DNA from: Raffaelea ambrosiae
Lineage: Eukaryota > Ascomycota > Sordariomycetes > Ophiostomatales > Ophiostomataceae
Length of the DNA: 64,000 nucleotides
Assembly: GCA_002778195.1 (NCBI GenBank)
Contig: PCDI01000001.1
Span: 4,303,869 to 4,367,868, forward strand
Direction: 5' to 3'
In this document: positions 11,199-21,624 of the stretch, one piece after another
How positions within the stretch are numbered: the first letter of the stretch is position 1
Layout of the letters: the number at the start of each line of letters is the position of its first letter
Program-made: the position numbers and the translations under genes
Notes under the pieces: generated by a model
Databases searched by the model: none
Told to the model about the DNA's origin: nothing
Seen by the model: only the letters and a program-made list of their open reading frames with translations

Positions 11199-11412
11199 GC
11201 CCATATAAATACAGTAGACCAAAGCAAAAAAGAGGCCTCTCGCGTATGACTGCATTCGATCTTTCTCGATTCGATCGTGTAGGAGGGGGTATGTCGCGCA
11301 GTGATGCCACGTACACAATGGAAGAGCCACAAACCAAAAAACCAAAAAAAAAAAAACAACACGCTTCTGCAACAGGCATGCATCGTGCACTCTCCACCCG
11401 TCTTCCTTGTCC

Positions 11413-13505
11413 TTACTCCTCCGGGTCGGTCTGGCCGATGAGAGGCTCGATTTCTGTGGCCGCATCCTTTGCATTGGGGTCGATGAGGCCGTACCTAGTC
11501 GCAAGAGTTAGTGGGGTGCACCCTGGCCGAGCCACGGATGCCCAGACGCTTCTCGGAGACGGCTTACCATGCAATGATGGCCAGGCCCAGCAGGCCGGAC
11601 ACGGTGCTGAAGAAGAGCGCCACGTAGCCCTTGGGCGTGAAGCCCTCGGGCAGCGCCGGCGGCGGCCTGTTCTCGCCCGCGAGATCAAACACGTCGTCCG
11701 TGTTGCCCGCCGCATTGCCCGCGGTGGGCAGGCCGGACGCACGGCACATGGCCAAGTGGTTGTCGGGCACGGCCAAGCCCTGGAGCGCCTCCGGGGCCTC
11801 CACAAACGTGGCAATCAGGCCCTGGTCCAGGTGCCACTCGATGTGGCAGTGGAACAGCCAGACGCCCGGGTTGTCGGCGCGGAAGCGGATCACAAAGTTG
11901 CCGTTGCCCTCGACAAAGAGGGTGTCGCGGCGCATGGGCACCGCGGGCAGAGACAGCGTCCGGCCGCCTTGCACGTAGAAGCCGGCGTCCTCCTCCGACC
12001 GGTACACGGCCTGGAAGTTGTGGCCGTGCAGGTGGAAGGGGTGCCGGCCGTCGTCGCCGTTGTTGAGCACAATCTCGACGACGTCGTGGCGCTTGAGCAC
12101 AAAGGGCAGCGTGTGGGTGCCGTAGACCCGTGGGTCGGACGCATTCTCGGCCCCGACGCTGAGCGCCGTGTACAGAGACGGCACCTTGGGGCCGACGTAG
12201 GTCATGTCGTTGAAGAAGGCACTGCATGGTTAGACAGAAACAAGGCGGATAGAAAAGAGACACAACAAAAAGAAAGAAAGAAAAGAACGAAAAAAAAAAC
12301 GAAACAGTACGCCGTGCCAATGAACACAACATGACTCACTAGTTGGCGCCGTCGCGCAGGTTGTCCATCTTGACCTCCAGCGTGATGGTGTGGTCGACGT
12401 GGTCCAACAGCGCCTCGCCGTCCACGGGCACCAGGTCCATGTCGTCAAACATGCCGTCTTCCAGGTCGTCCACGGTGCCCGGCGCGGGCAGCGGCTTGCT
12501 CGCGTCGTAGACCAGCCACCCGGTCACGTTGGAGTTCTGGTCGTCGGGGATCACGTCAAACAGCTCCTCGTCCATGGCGCTGACCAGGGCAAAGTTCTGC
12601 GCCGTGTCGCTCTTGGTCGTCAGGAGCACGCTGTAGCGCTGCGCCGGCGTGATGTACAGCCGCTCGGCCGCGGCCGCCTCGGTCCACACGCCGTCGACCT
12701 CGACGACGCGCATCGTGTGGCCCTCGAACCACACAAAGTGCGACGCGAACCCGCCCACGTTGACAAAGTGGATCAGGTACGTGGTGGACGGCTTCACCGG
12801 GATCTGGAGGTTCTGCGTGTCGTTCAGCAGCGCCGCCTGCGGCACCGGCTCGGCGCCGGTCGGGTTCTCCACGTTGATGAGCTCGTCCAGAAGCTCCAGC
12901 GCCGGCTGGTGGTACCAGTCCGACAGGCTGATGAGCAGCTCCTCGTCGTACTCGTCCTCGTACGGGCCCTGCGGGTCGTGCACCACAATCGGACCACGCA
13001 GACCGTCGACGTACTGCCCGTTGTTGTGGGCATGGTACCAGTACGTGCCGGGTTGTGCAAACTGCGGGGGGTGTCAAAAAAAAAACGAACAAAAAAAAAA
13101 AAAATCCACATGCGTTTCGAGGAGGCAGAATCCCCGAAACAGGCGCACACGCACGTTGATGTCGTAGGTGAACGACTGGCCGGGCGGGATGGCACACTGG
13201 TTCACGCCGACCGCACCGTCCATGTGGTTGGTGCCGTTCTGGAAGAACCCGTGGAAGTGCAGACTGGTGCTCGCATTCCCCAGGTCGTTGTGCACCGTGA
13301 GGATCAGACGGTCGCCCACCGTCGCCGTGATCGCCGGGATGGGCCATTCGCCGTTGACCCCGATCGCCGTCCGGGGGAACGCGCCGTCGGGATTCGCTGT
13401 CACCCACCCAACCCGAAAGTCGCGCGCCACCGTCTCGCTCACCACGGGCGACAGCCAGAGGCCGGCGAGGACCGCCAGACTGCGGCGGAGCGACAAGACA
13501 GCCAT
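11413..13505 (-). CDS. FET3: Multicopper ferroxidase (Fet3-type)
   Basis: Exons 13505-13155, 13061-12340, 12221-11568, 11494-11413 give 602 residues. A signal peptide (1-23) is followed by three cupredoxin domains. The copper ligands are all visible: HFH 83-85, WYHAH 125-129, HPFHLH 418-423 and HCHIEWH 482-488. A single C-terminal membrane helix (SGLLGLAIIAW) with a short acidic tail fits the plasma-membrane ferroxidase that oxidises Fe(II) for the permease. An in-frame ATG at 13586 would add 27 basic residues before the signal peptide, so 13505 is preferred. It is divergent from FTR1 over 662 bp. A laccase-like oxidase is the alternative, but the anchor and partner argue for Fet3. Confidence 0.93.
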
Positions 13506-13759
13506 GACGAGACAGCGTGATGCGATGGCTTTTTTTTTTCGTCGTTGGGCAACGCTGGCGACAATACGAGAGAAGTACGGCCACACAGCCGTGTCGCAAG
13601 GGAGGAGGTGCGTGGAAAGGGAATGTATTAACGACGACCCACGGCTAGTCTTTCCCTCGCAATTTTTCTAGGGTTGTCTCCCTCGCAGTAGTCCCCAGTT
13701 CCAAAGGCTCGGTCGTAGGTCGGACTTGGGAAGTATTACCGACGCAGAGCGGTGCGTGC

Positions 13760-13768
13760 ATCTGATAA
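13760..13768 (+). promoter_or_regulatory. SreA/Fep1-type GATA site 1
   Basis: ATCTGATAA, an exact match to the ATCWGATAA consensus of fungal iron-responsive GATA repressors. Confidence 0.82.
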
Positions 13769-13785
13769 ATCGAGGCTGAGTCATT

Positions 13786-13794
13786 TTATCAGAT
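13786..13794 (-). promoter_or_regulatory. SreA/Fep1-type GATA site 2
   Basis: ATCTGATAA on the minus strand, 17 bp after site 1. Confidence 0.82.
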
Positions 13795-13848
13795 CCTATC
13801 CGGCCACCCGATTCGCCAAATAGGCTATCTTTGTGGGGCCACAGTGGG

Positions 13849-13857
13849 TTATCTGAT
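13849..13857 (-). promoter_or_regulatory. SreA/Fep1-type GATA site 3
   Basis: ATCAGATAA on the minus strand, again an exact consensus match. Confidence 0.82.
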
Positions 13858-14167
13858 CCACCCGCCTGCAAAAACATGGCGTTCATAGGCCCATAAACTC
13901 GGGTCCGCCCCCCCCCCCCCTCCCTAAAAGTGCCTTCGGTAGCCGAAAAATGCGTGAAAATACGATCGGGTCAACCTGTTGACAGCTGCAGGGCCCAAAC
14001 CAACACCAACGCCACCAAACGTCTTGGAAGACGAATAAACCGGTTGCTTCTGTTCACCGACAGCACAGATCGTGCCTTGTCTGCTGTGCATCCATCGTCT
14101 CCTGCCTCCTCCTTGTTTTGCTCTTCCGACGAGGCGTGCTGGACAAGCCGCCCGCCACGTCGCCACC

Positions 14168-15575
14168 ATGCAGGAGTTTTTCTCTCTACCAGGTACGTCT
14201 GCGACAAGCGACAGCCTCGCAGTGTAGCAGATCCAGACCGCTGACTGTCGCCGTGCAGTCTTTTTCATCACCTTCCGCGAGGCCCTCGAGACGGCGATCA
14301 TCGTCTCCGTTCTCCTGGCCCTCATCAAGCGGATGCTTTCGGCCCAGGCCGACCCGGAGCTGCACGGGAAGATGCTGAAACAGGTGAGACATGGAGAGGG
14401 AGGGGCACATTCCACATTGTCAATCTGCAGCGTTTGTCAACGTTTTTGTCTCTAACGGCCGGGTGGGACCAGGTCTGGCTCGGAACAGGGTTTGGTGTCG
14501 TGGCCTGCGCCCTCATCGGCATCGCCGTCATGTCTGGCATCTACGGACTGGAGGCCGACAACCTGTCGGGCGCCGAGGACATTTGGGAAGGCGTCTTCGC
14601 CCTCGGCGCCTCGGTCATCATCACCATCATGGGAGCCGTTCTGCTGCGCGTGTCCAAGCTGCAGGACAAGTGGCGCGTCAAGCTCGCGCAGGCTCTCAAT
14701 TCCACGGAGACGAGAAAGGGTCCCTTCCGCGAGCGTTTCCAGTACCTGAGCGAGAAGTACGCCATTTTCATTCTTCCGTTCATTACGATTCTGCGTGAGG
14801 GGTTCGAAGCGATCCTCTTTATTGCCGGTGTCGGGCTGGGCACCTCGCCCTTGGCCATTGCGTTTTCTGCCGTTGTCGGCATCCTGGTCGGAGCCCTCAT
14901 TGGTTTCGTCATCTACAAGTAAGTCGGCCCATGCTGCCGAATACGAGACGTGCGCACCTTGTCTTTGGTGGTTCGCTGACAGAGGAGCAGGGGCTCGAAT
15001 GTTGCGCCAATTCAATATTTCCTCATCGTGTCTACTGGTTTCCTCTACCTGGTCGGCGCGGGGCTGTTCTCCAAGGGTGTCTGGCATCTCGAGGCATACC
15101 AGGTACGTTGATGCCGGACGGCATTTCGCTTCACACCAACCCAAGCACTGACTCTGTTGTAGTGGAACATGGTTGTCGGCGGCGACGCAGCCGAACTTGG
15201 TTCCGGCCCCGGATCCTACGACATCAGGAGAAGTGTCTGGCATGTCAATGTACGTCGTACCTGGAGTGCATACTTGTTTGACGAGCTGGGGAGACAAAAC
15301 GCTAATCGCTTTCGCAGTGCTGCAACCCGGACTTCGAGGGTGGTGGCTTTTGGGGGATCTTCAATGCCCTGCTGGGATGGCAGAATTCGGCCACGGTCGG
15401 GTCAGTCGTCTCGTACAACATGTATTGGATCGCTGTGATTACCGGCTTCCTTGTCATGATCGCACGGGAAAAGCACTACTGGCCATACAACAAGATGCAG
15501 GTGGAAGACGTGGAGGACGAGGACACCCCAAGAAACGGCGACCTCCAGCCACTACTTGGCGGCGCAACGAGATGA
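14168..15575 (+). CDS. FTR1: High-affinity iron permease (Ftr1)
   Basis: Exons 14168-14192, 14259-14383, 14473-14918, 14991-15102, 15163-15249, 15318-15575 give 350 residues. Both iron-binding REXXE motifs of the OFeT family are intact: REALE (15-19) and REGFE (158-162). About seven membrane helices are visible, with STGFLYLVGAGLFSKGVW and a short acidic C-terminal tail. It imports the Fe(III) made by the ferroxidase. Five short introns, all phase-consistent. The shared promoter with three iron-type GATA sites implies repression by iron (inference). Confidence 0.95.
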
Positions 15576-16101
15576 GGCAAGAGACACACATCTTTGCCTT
15601 CACGGAAGCTCTTACGAAATCGTTGGTCTCCCCATGCTAAACCGTGTGTCCAGACTTGGAAAGGTCTGGCTCGGATCTATGCATGCCATCAAAGCGGTCC
15701 TCTCGGGGCCTGTTTCTGGGGAAGGGGGTGGGTGATGAGTTGAGAACCCCTGCTGTACATAACAATGCCTTCTTTCTGTATAGTACACCGCGTTTCCTTT
15801 GGCACGCGTTATCAGGAAGAAGGAGCTCTTAGCGTGAACCAGGCTGTCGGTACCGCAGAAGGATGCGCACTCTTCGGACATGGTCGACTTTACTGTCACA
15901 TTCACTCTTATCATGATAGTTTAGCGCACCAAATTGTAGCATTGTTTTATTGCATGTCTAATTGTATCTGTGTCTAAACATTTGCTGGGCGCTGCAAGAG
16001 AGCCGAGCAGATACCCTTTGCCGTGTCAACTCTTTTGAATCGGGCCTGTCGCCTGTATCCCTTCTATGGAGGGACGCCGAGAGTGCAGGATGATGCGGCT
16101 C
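15576..16101. other. Convergent spacer FTR1 - amino-acid permease
   Basis: 3' regions of two convergent genes. I see no gene, strong repeat or RNA. Confidence 0.5.
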
Positions 16102-18034
16102 TTAGAAGGTGACGTAGCTGAGAGCCCGCTTATGCCACGGCTGGGCATAGTAGCTGTCCAGGAAAGCAATGTCCTCGTCCGTCAAGGGGCGGCGACCCGA
16201 GTGAATGTCGGCCGTGGCAGGGTCGACCCATTTCGTCTTGAAGATGATCTTGTAGCCCAGGAAGGTGACAATGAACAGCGGAACGCAGAGGAACGTCGAG
16301 AAGAAGTTCTCGGCCGTCGACGGCAGGTCGATGGGGTACAGCGAGATGTAGAACGTCGAGGCCAGGACAAGAAGACTGGTGACCAGGAGGAAGACGGAGC
16401 CCAGCGGCCACGCCTTGTTTTTGAAGGCATACGGCAGCTTGAACGGATCGTCGCCCTGGGCCTTGAATGCCAGCCGCATCTTGTAGTTGCTGATGGCGAT
16501 CACAATGTAGGCGAGGAAGTACACCGTGGACGAGACCGTGCTGAACCACGTGAAGATAATGGCGCCCGTGTTCGAGCAGCTAGTCCGGGCCGTCAGCACA
16601 GAAGAAAACTTGCTTGGGCGTGTGTGGCCGTGGACGGGACTTACTTGATGTACGTGAAAATGGTGCCGAGAAGCATGCACACGGCCAGAGAGACATACGG
16701 CCGGCCCTTGCTGTCAATGCGTCCGAACGCCTTGGGGAACAGGCCCATGCGGCCCATGGCCGTGGACATGCGCGACGTGAGATACAGCGACTCGGCACCA
16801 ATGGCACAGAGACCCATCATCATGCAAGCATTCATCAGGTCGGGCAGACCCTTGATGCCGGCGTTGTTCATGGCAATGACAAAGGGCGATGCGGCCGCGG
16901 TCGAGGTGCCCAGAAGTCTCGGGTCGTTGTAGGGAACCAAGATGGTGATGAAGATGACCGAGGTAATGTAGAAGATGAAGAGGCGGATGAGGAAGCCGTT
17001 CATGGCGCGAGGCAGACTGTAGCGCGGAAGCTTGGCCTCGCCGTTGGTGATGCTGTTCAGCTCCTGGCCGCCGCAAGCCCAGGACGCCAGCAGGAAACCT
17101 TGTGCAACGCCCTTGCGCACTAGTTAGCCATGGAACGAGACATGAGCGGCCGGCTGCCAGGCTCGGTTACCTTGTATCCGTTGGGAAAAGCGGGGAGACT
17201 GGTGTAGTTCTCGGCGTGGTGCGTCGTGCCGGTCGGGCCGGCACCAGCACACATGGCAATGCACGTGAAGATGATGATGACCATGATCACGACCTTGATC
17301 GAGGACGTGATGAATTCAAACTCGCCAAACCACCGGTTGGGGAGGAAGTGGATGGTAAAGACGATGAAGAGGTAGATGGTCATGCAGGCCGCGGTGGGAA
17401 CGGCCTCTGTCCAATATGAAAGCAGGACGCGGAAGATGGCACCTTCGGAGGCAATGACGGAAATCCAGGCAATCCATTCGCAAAATCCTGTTTGTTTCCA
17501 AGGCGATGAGAAGATGGCATCTCCACCGAGCGTCAGCAGGAAGAGGCGAGACACGACATACCGATAGCAAACCCGCACGCAGGGTCGACAAAGCGAGCCG
17601 CGTGGTCAATAAAGGCGCCGGACGTCGGGAAGAGGATACACGCTTCCGACATGACATCGATGGTGGCATACGCCTGCGCGCAGACGACGACGTAGCCAAT
17701 CCACATGCCGGTCCAGCTGCCATAGCGAAGGGCCTACACCGTCGACGGTCAACATCCAAGCTTGTGCGTGTGCTGGGGACGTGCGTGGGAACAAACTCAC
17801 TTTGCCCGTACTGACAAAGAGACCAGAGCCGATGCAGCCGCCCATGACAATCATCTGGATGTGGCGGGACTTGAACACGCGGCGCAGCTCGCCCCGGTAT
17901 TCTTCGGTCTGGCCGGTGTACTCGAAGATCTGGCCATTCTCGACAGCCGGGATGCTCGCGATGCTCGCATCGCGGCCGTCGACCTTGACGTCCTTCTCCT
18001 CCATGGAGGACTGGAGTCGGCTGCGGATAGACAT
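16102..18034 (-). CDS. Amino acid permease (APC superfamily, AAT/YAT type)
   Basis: Exons 18034-17801, 17733-17562, 17487-17171, 17111-16645, 16579-16102 give 555 residues with about 12 membrane helices. The cytosolic N-terminus precedes GGCIGSGLFVSTGKA, the fungal permease helix-1 signature; FPTSGAFIDHAARFVDP and SWACGGQELNSITNGEA follow the family. Intron 3 (17112-17170) must use an AAG acceptor 10 nt past a CTAAC branch site to stay in frame, because the nearer TAG breaks it. A possible upstream ATG at 18058 adds eight residues. The TATA-like box at 18151-18160 and GATA sites upstream suggest nitrogen control. Substrate range is not determinable. Confidence 0.92.
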
Positions 18035-18150
18035 GGTGCTGGGGAAGTGTGGGCACAAACTGGACCTGTGGGTAGGGGAAAAAGGGTGCTGGGCAAGGGG
18101 ACGTCTTCTACGAACACACGAGGCACGACACCATGGTGGGCTGCCAGATG

Positions 18151-18160
18151 ATTTTTATAT
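18151..18160 (-). promoter_or_regulatory. TATA-like box of the amino-acid permease
   Basis: ATATAAAAAT on the minus strand, about 120 nt upstream of the ATG. Confidence 0.5.
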
Positions 18161-19268
18161 GCTCCCGGCAGACTGCGGTCGCCTATGCACCCCCATGAGC
18201 ATCCCACCGGATAGTGAAGATCGGACGTTGCTTTCACCGGGGGACAGAGGCCAGACATGGATCCATGCTGGGCGTTATCTTTCTTCTCAGCAGGCATTTT
18301 GTGGTGATATCTTCCCCTGGCCCTGATAAGCTCCAGAAATAAGCTCGAGCTCGGCTTGTGTCGAGCTCCAGCTATCGCCATCCTCAGCACAGCATGGAAA
18401 GCGGGGAGCTTTAGTCCAAACGGGGCTGGGTCCGAACATTATGGAAGAAAGCCAGGGCACGTCTTTCGCTCTACCACGTCCCCGGTACGAGTCGATAACA
18501 GGCTGCCCCCCCCCAGCTCCCACGGATTACCAAAGTAAACACTGGCGAGGTCCCCATGGATAGACAGGGGTGGCCGCACTGAAGTACCCTGGGCATGGAT
18601 ACAGACTCGGGGGCAACTGACGCCATGACATCCCCGGCCTTGGTCAAAAGCGATGGTTGTCTGTGCTGGGCTGTGCTGTCCGGGGTCAGCGCCAATCATA
18701 GCCCTGATAGGGTGGCATCAGTGAACGGATAAGCCAAACCGCAAAGCATGGAATGGGAAGCCAATGCCTCCGGTTTGCCATCCCTTAGCGCAAAGATAAG
18801 ATGGGATTTTCGCGTGGGAGGTTGCAGGGAAGCGAGGCATTGGGATGCAAGTCGGGGGGCCTGGGCGTTGCGTGGAGCCGGATGAGTGTTGGGGGTGTTT
18901 TGTCGTCGGCACCCACTGCCGGCCGACACCTTGCACGATAAACAACAAAAGGAGACCAGGCAACTCACGGCCGTGTGTTTCCCGACGAGCGGCTCTCGGC
19001 CACATGCGCGAATGGGCACGTGAACACGTCGCATCGAGACGACCAGGAGGCAGCTTCGACCAATGGCGCCCTCGGGATACGTCGCATGCCAGCTCGATTG
19101 CAACGCTTTGCTATTTTGGGATGCTCACTGGCCAGGGGCCGCCTGGCACTTCTGCATCGTGAAAAATACTGTGAACCTCTTGGTATTGTACTCGATGCAA
19201 TCGAGATGGTTACGCTTGGCAACGCTACTTGTCTAGACTAGTTTCGAGTACGGAGGATGCCAAGCCAA

Positions 19269-19306
<38 letters not shown>
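19269..19306. repeat. (CAA)n microsatellite, about 12 units
   Basis: A perfect trinucleotide array just downstream of the aminotransferase stop codon. Confidence 0.92.
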
Positions 19307-19325
19307 CGACGGGGCCGCCTCCCCA

Positions 19326-20863
19326 CTACAGAGACGTGATGGCCGACCGCTCCGTGAGAAACTCGCGCACGGCGTCGATGAACGTCTGCAGCTGCTCGCG
19401 CGTGTGCACGGTCATGGGGTGGATGGCGCCGCGGCGGGCCACAAAGATGCCGCGCTTCAGCATGTCGTAGAAGAACAGCTCGCGGAGCTCGGCGCTGCCG
19501 GCGCGCGCGTCGGCGGCGTTCTGGACCGGCCGGCCGGTGAAGTGCACCTGCATCAGGCTGCCGACGCCGCTGACGTAGAGCAGCGAGCCCATCGCGGCGG
19601 AGAGCTTGTTGAGCTCGGCGCGCAGCCACTCGCCCTTGGCAAAGAGCTCCGCGGCCGCGGCCTCGGTCCAGACGTGCTCGAGGACGGCGACGGCCGCGCG
19701 CATGGTGGTGGCGTTGTTGTTGTAGGTGCCCGAGTGGTAGACGCCGTTGGGCTGGTACGGCTCGACCAGCTGCATGATCTCGTTCTTGCCGCCAAACGCG
19801 CCAAAGTTCTGGCCGCCGCCGGCAAAGTACTTGCCCAGCGTCGTCATGTCCGGGTACACGCCCAGCAGCGACTGGTAGCCGCCGATCGACATGCGGCTCG
19901 TCATCACCTCGTCGAACATGAGCACGCAGCCGAGCGCGTCCGCCGTCGCCCGGCACGCCTTGGCAAAGGCCGGGTCCACGGGGATGCAGCCCGACGACCC
20001 CTGCATCAGCTCAATCACAATGGCCGCCAGGTCCTCCTTGTTCTCCTCGGCCAGCCGCTGCATCGACTCGATGTCGTTGTACGGCGACAGAACCACCTTG
20101 TGCGGCACGTTCATCGTCCGGGTGCCCGACGACTTCATGTTGGTTTCCTTCTCGCTCGAAAAGGCCATCAGCCCGCCGTGGTAGCCGCCCCTGGTTTTTT
20201 TTTTTTTCCTGTGAGCTGCCGTCGAGACAAGACAGACACGTAAAAGAACACCTGAAAAACAAAAAAAAGCTCACTGCATAAAGAGAAACGTGCTCTTGCC
20301 CCGGTACGCCCGGATCAGCGAAAGACAGGTCTGCACGGCTTCCGTGCCCGAGTTGGAGAAGCGCACTTTCTCGAGGCTGGGGAACCGCTCCACCAGAATT
20401 TCCGCCAGACGACCCTCGAAGCGGTTGACGCCGCCCAGAGAAAAGCCCTCGTCAATCGCATCGTGCATGGCCTTCTTGATCACGGGGTGGGAGTGGCCAA
20501 ACGCACAGGCACTGTACTCGGCACAGAGATCGAGATACGTGTGGCCGTCGACGTCTGTCAGATACGGGCCATCGCCGCTCTGCATCACCACGGGAAACGG
20601 CTTGAAGTAGATCACATTGCGGGTGGTGCCTGGAGTTCTGGATCAGAACGAGCGCACAGACAAAAAAAAAGGGCAATCTATAGAAAACATGCCAAAGCAA
20701 GAACAAAGCAAAAAAAATAAAAAATTGCACACAGACCTCCTGGCGTGGCGGCAGCTGCCCTCTTGCAGATCTCGCCGCTCGTGGGGTTGATCTTTGCATA
20801 GTCAGCAGCAACCTGCTCAATCAGCTCGGGCAAGGAGGTCGGCTCGACAATGTTCGACGGCAT
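19326..20863 (-). CDS. Class-III PLP aminotransferase, glutamate-1-semialdehyde aminomutase-like
   Basis: Exons 20863-20737, 20629-20275, 20190-19326 give 448 residues. Seen in order: GDGPYLTDVDGHTYLDL, FGHSHPVIKKA, VRFSNSGTEAVQTCLSL (phosphate site), GGYHGG, VLMFDEV and TTLGKYFAGGG with the PLP lysine at about 281. The second join (FMQ|GGYHGG) crosses an 84-bp intron. Fungi make aminolevulinate from glycine and succinyl-CoA, so a haem role is unlikely; a beta- or omega-amino-acid aminotransferase role is more plausible (inference). It sits head-to-tail behind the amino-acid permease on the same strand, 1.3 kb apart. Confidence 0.9.
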
Positions 20864-21624
20864 GATGGGCAAATAGTAGGAAACTTCAATATCTCTGGGC
20901 TTTTGCAAAACAAGAGAGTGGCAAGTCTTGTGGTCTGATTGCTGCTTTTGGACGTTACATGTCGAAGCTATATGAGGTTGTTCCCGGTTTATCGATAAAG
21001 CTGTCAAAATGGACCGGGATACGTCACGACGTGCAAGCTGGGAAGAGGGTGTCCAGTCGCAGGGCTGTGGTTGCTTTCCCTCGATACAAGACTGGGGGAG
21101 GGAAGCTGACGGCGTCGGCTGCCAACTTCCCAATACGGCAACTTCTGTATCGTTGTGGCTTTCAGCCAGTAATATGGCGCCTTCATATCTCGATGCAACC
21201 TTGGTTTACACCGAGGGCTTGTCCAGATCCTATGAAAAGCAATATCAATATTGCCTTTATCAGGGGCCGGTGACCGATCTCTTGCCATTCGCATTCCCTG
21301 ACGCTGTTTAGATAGGGGTGTTGTGATATGATAAATGAATGCGCTTCCAGTTTATCGGCGTGCATGTACACGAGAATGGGACAGAGCAAAAATCCCACCC
21401 CCAAAAATCAGAATAAGGAAGATAAATTAGAATAGTGCCAACGTGTACCAACTCCCGTGTATAAGTCTATAGTCTTCCCCGACCCAGAAGGGATATCAAG
21501 CCAGCTAGAGCAGAATCAAACAGAAATCTAAACCGTAACAGAACCGTATTACGTCTCTATTCAAAAGGAGTATTCGAGAGACAGCAAAAACCACGAGAAC
21601 AGTAACCACGTCTGCCACGGCCCG
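20864..21624. other. Aminotransferase promoter and GT2 3' spacer
   Basis: No gene seen. The palindrome TTTATCGATAAA (20988-20999) places GATA cores on both strands about 125 nt upstream of the aminotransferase ATG. The rest is AT-rich. Confidence 0.45.

Larger units (their letters stand above)
13506..14167. promoter_or_regulatory. Shared FET3-FTR1 promoter
   Basis: Bidirectional promoter with three full ATCWGATAA sites inside about 100 bp (13760-13857), then a C13 run (13908-13920). Confidence 0.85.
18035..19325. promoter_or_regulatory. Permease promoter and upstream spacer
   Basis: No supported gene. HGATAR-type sites occur at 18275 (minus strand), 18324 and 18794, matching AreA-type nitrogen control of a permease. 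A (CAA)n repeat ends the region. Confidence 0.5.
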
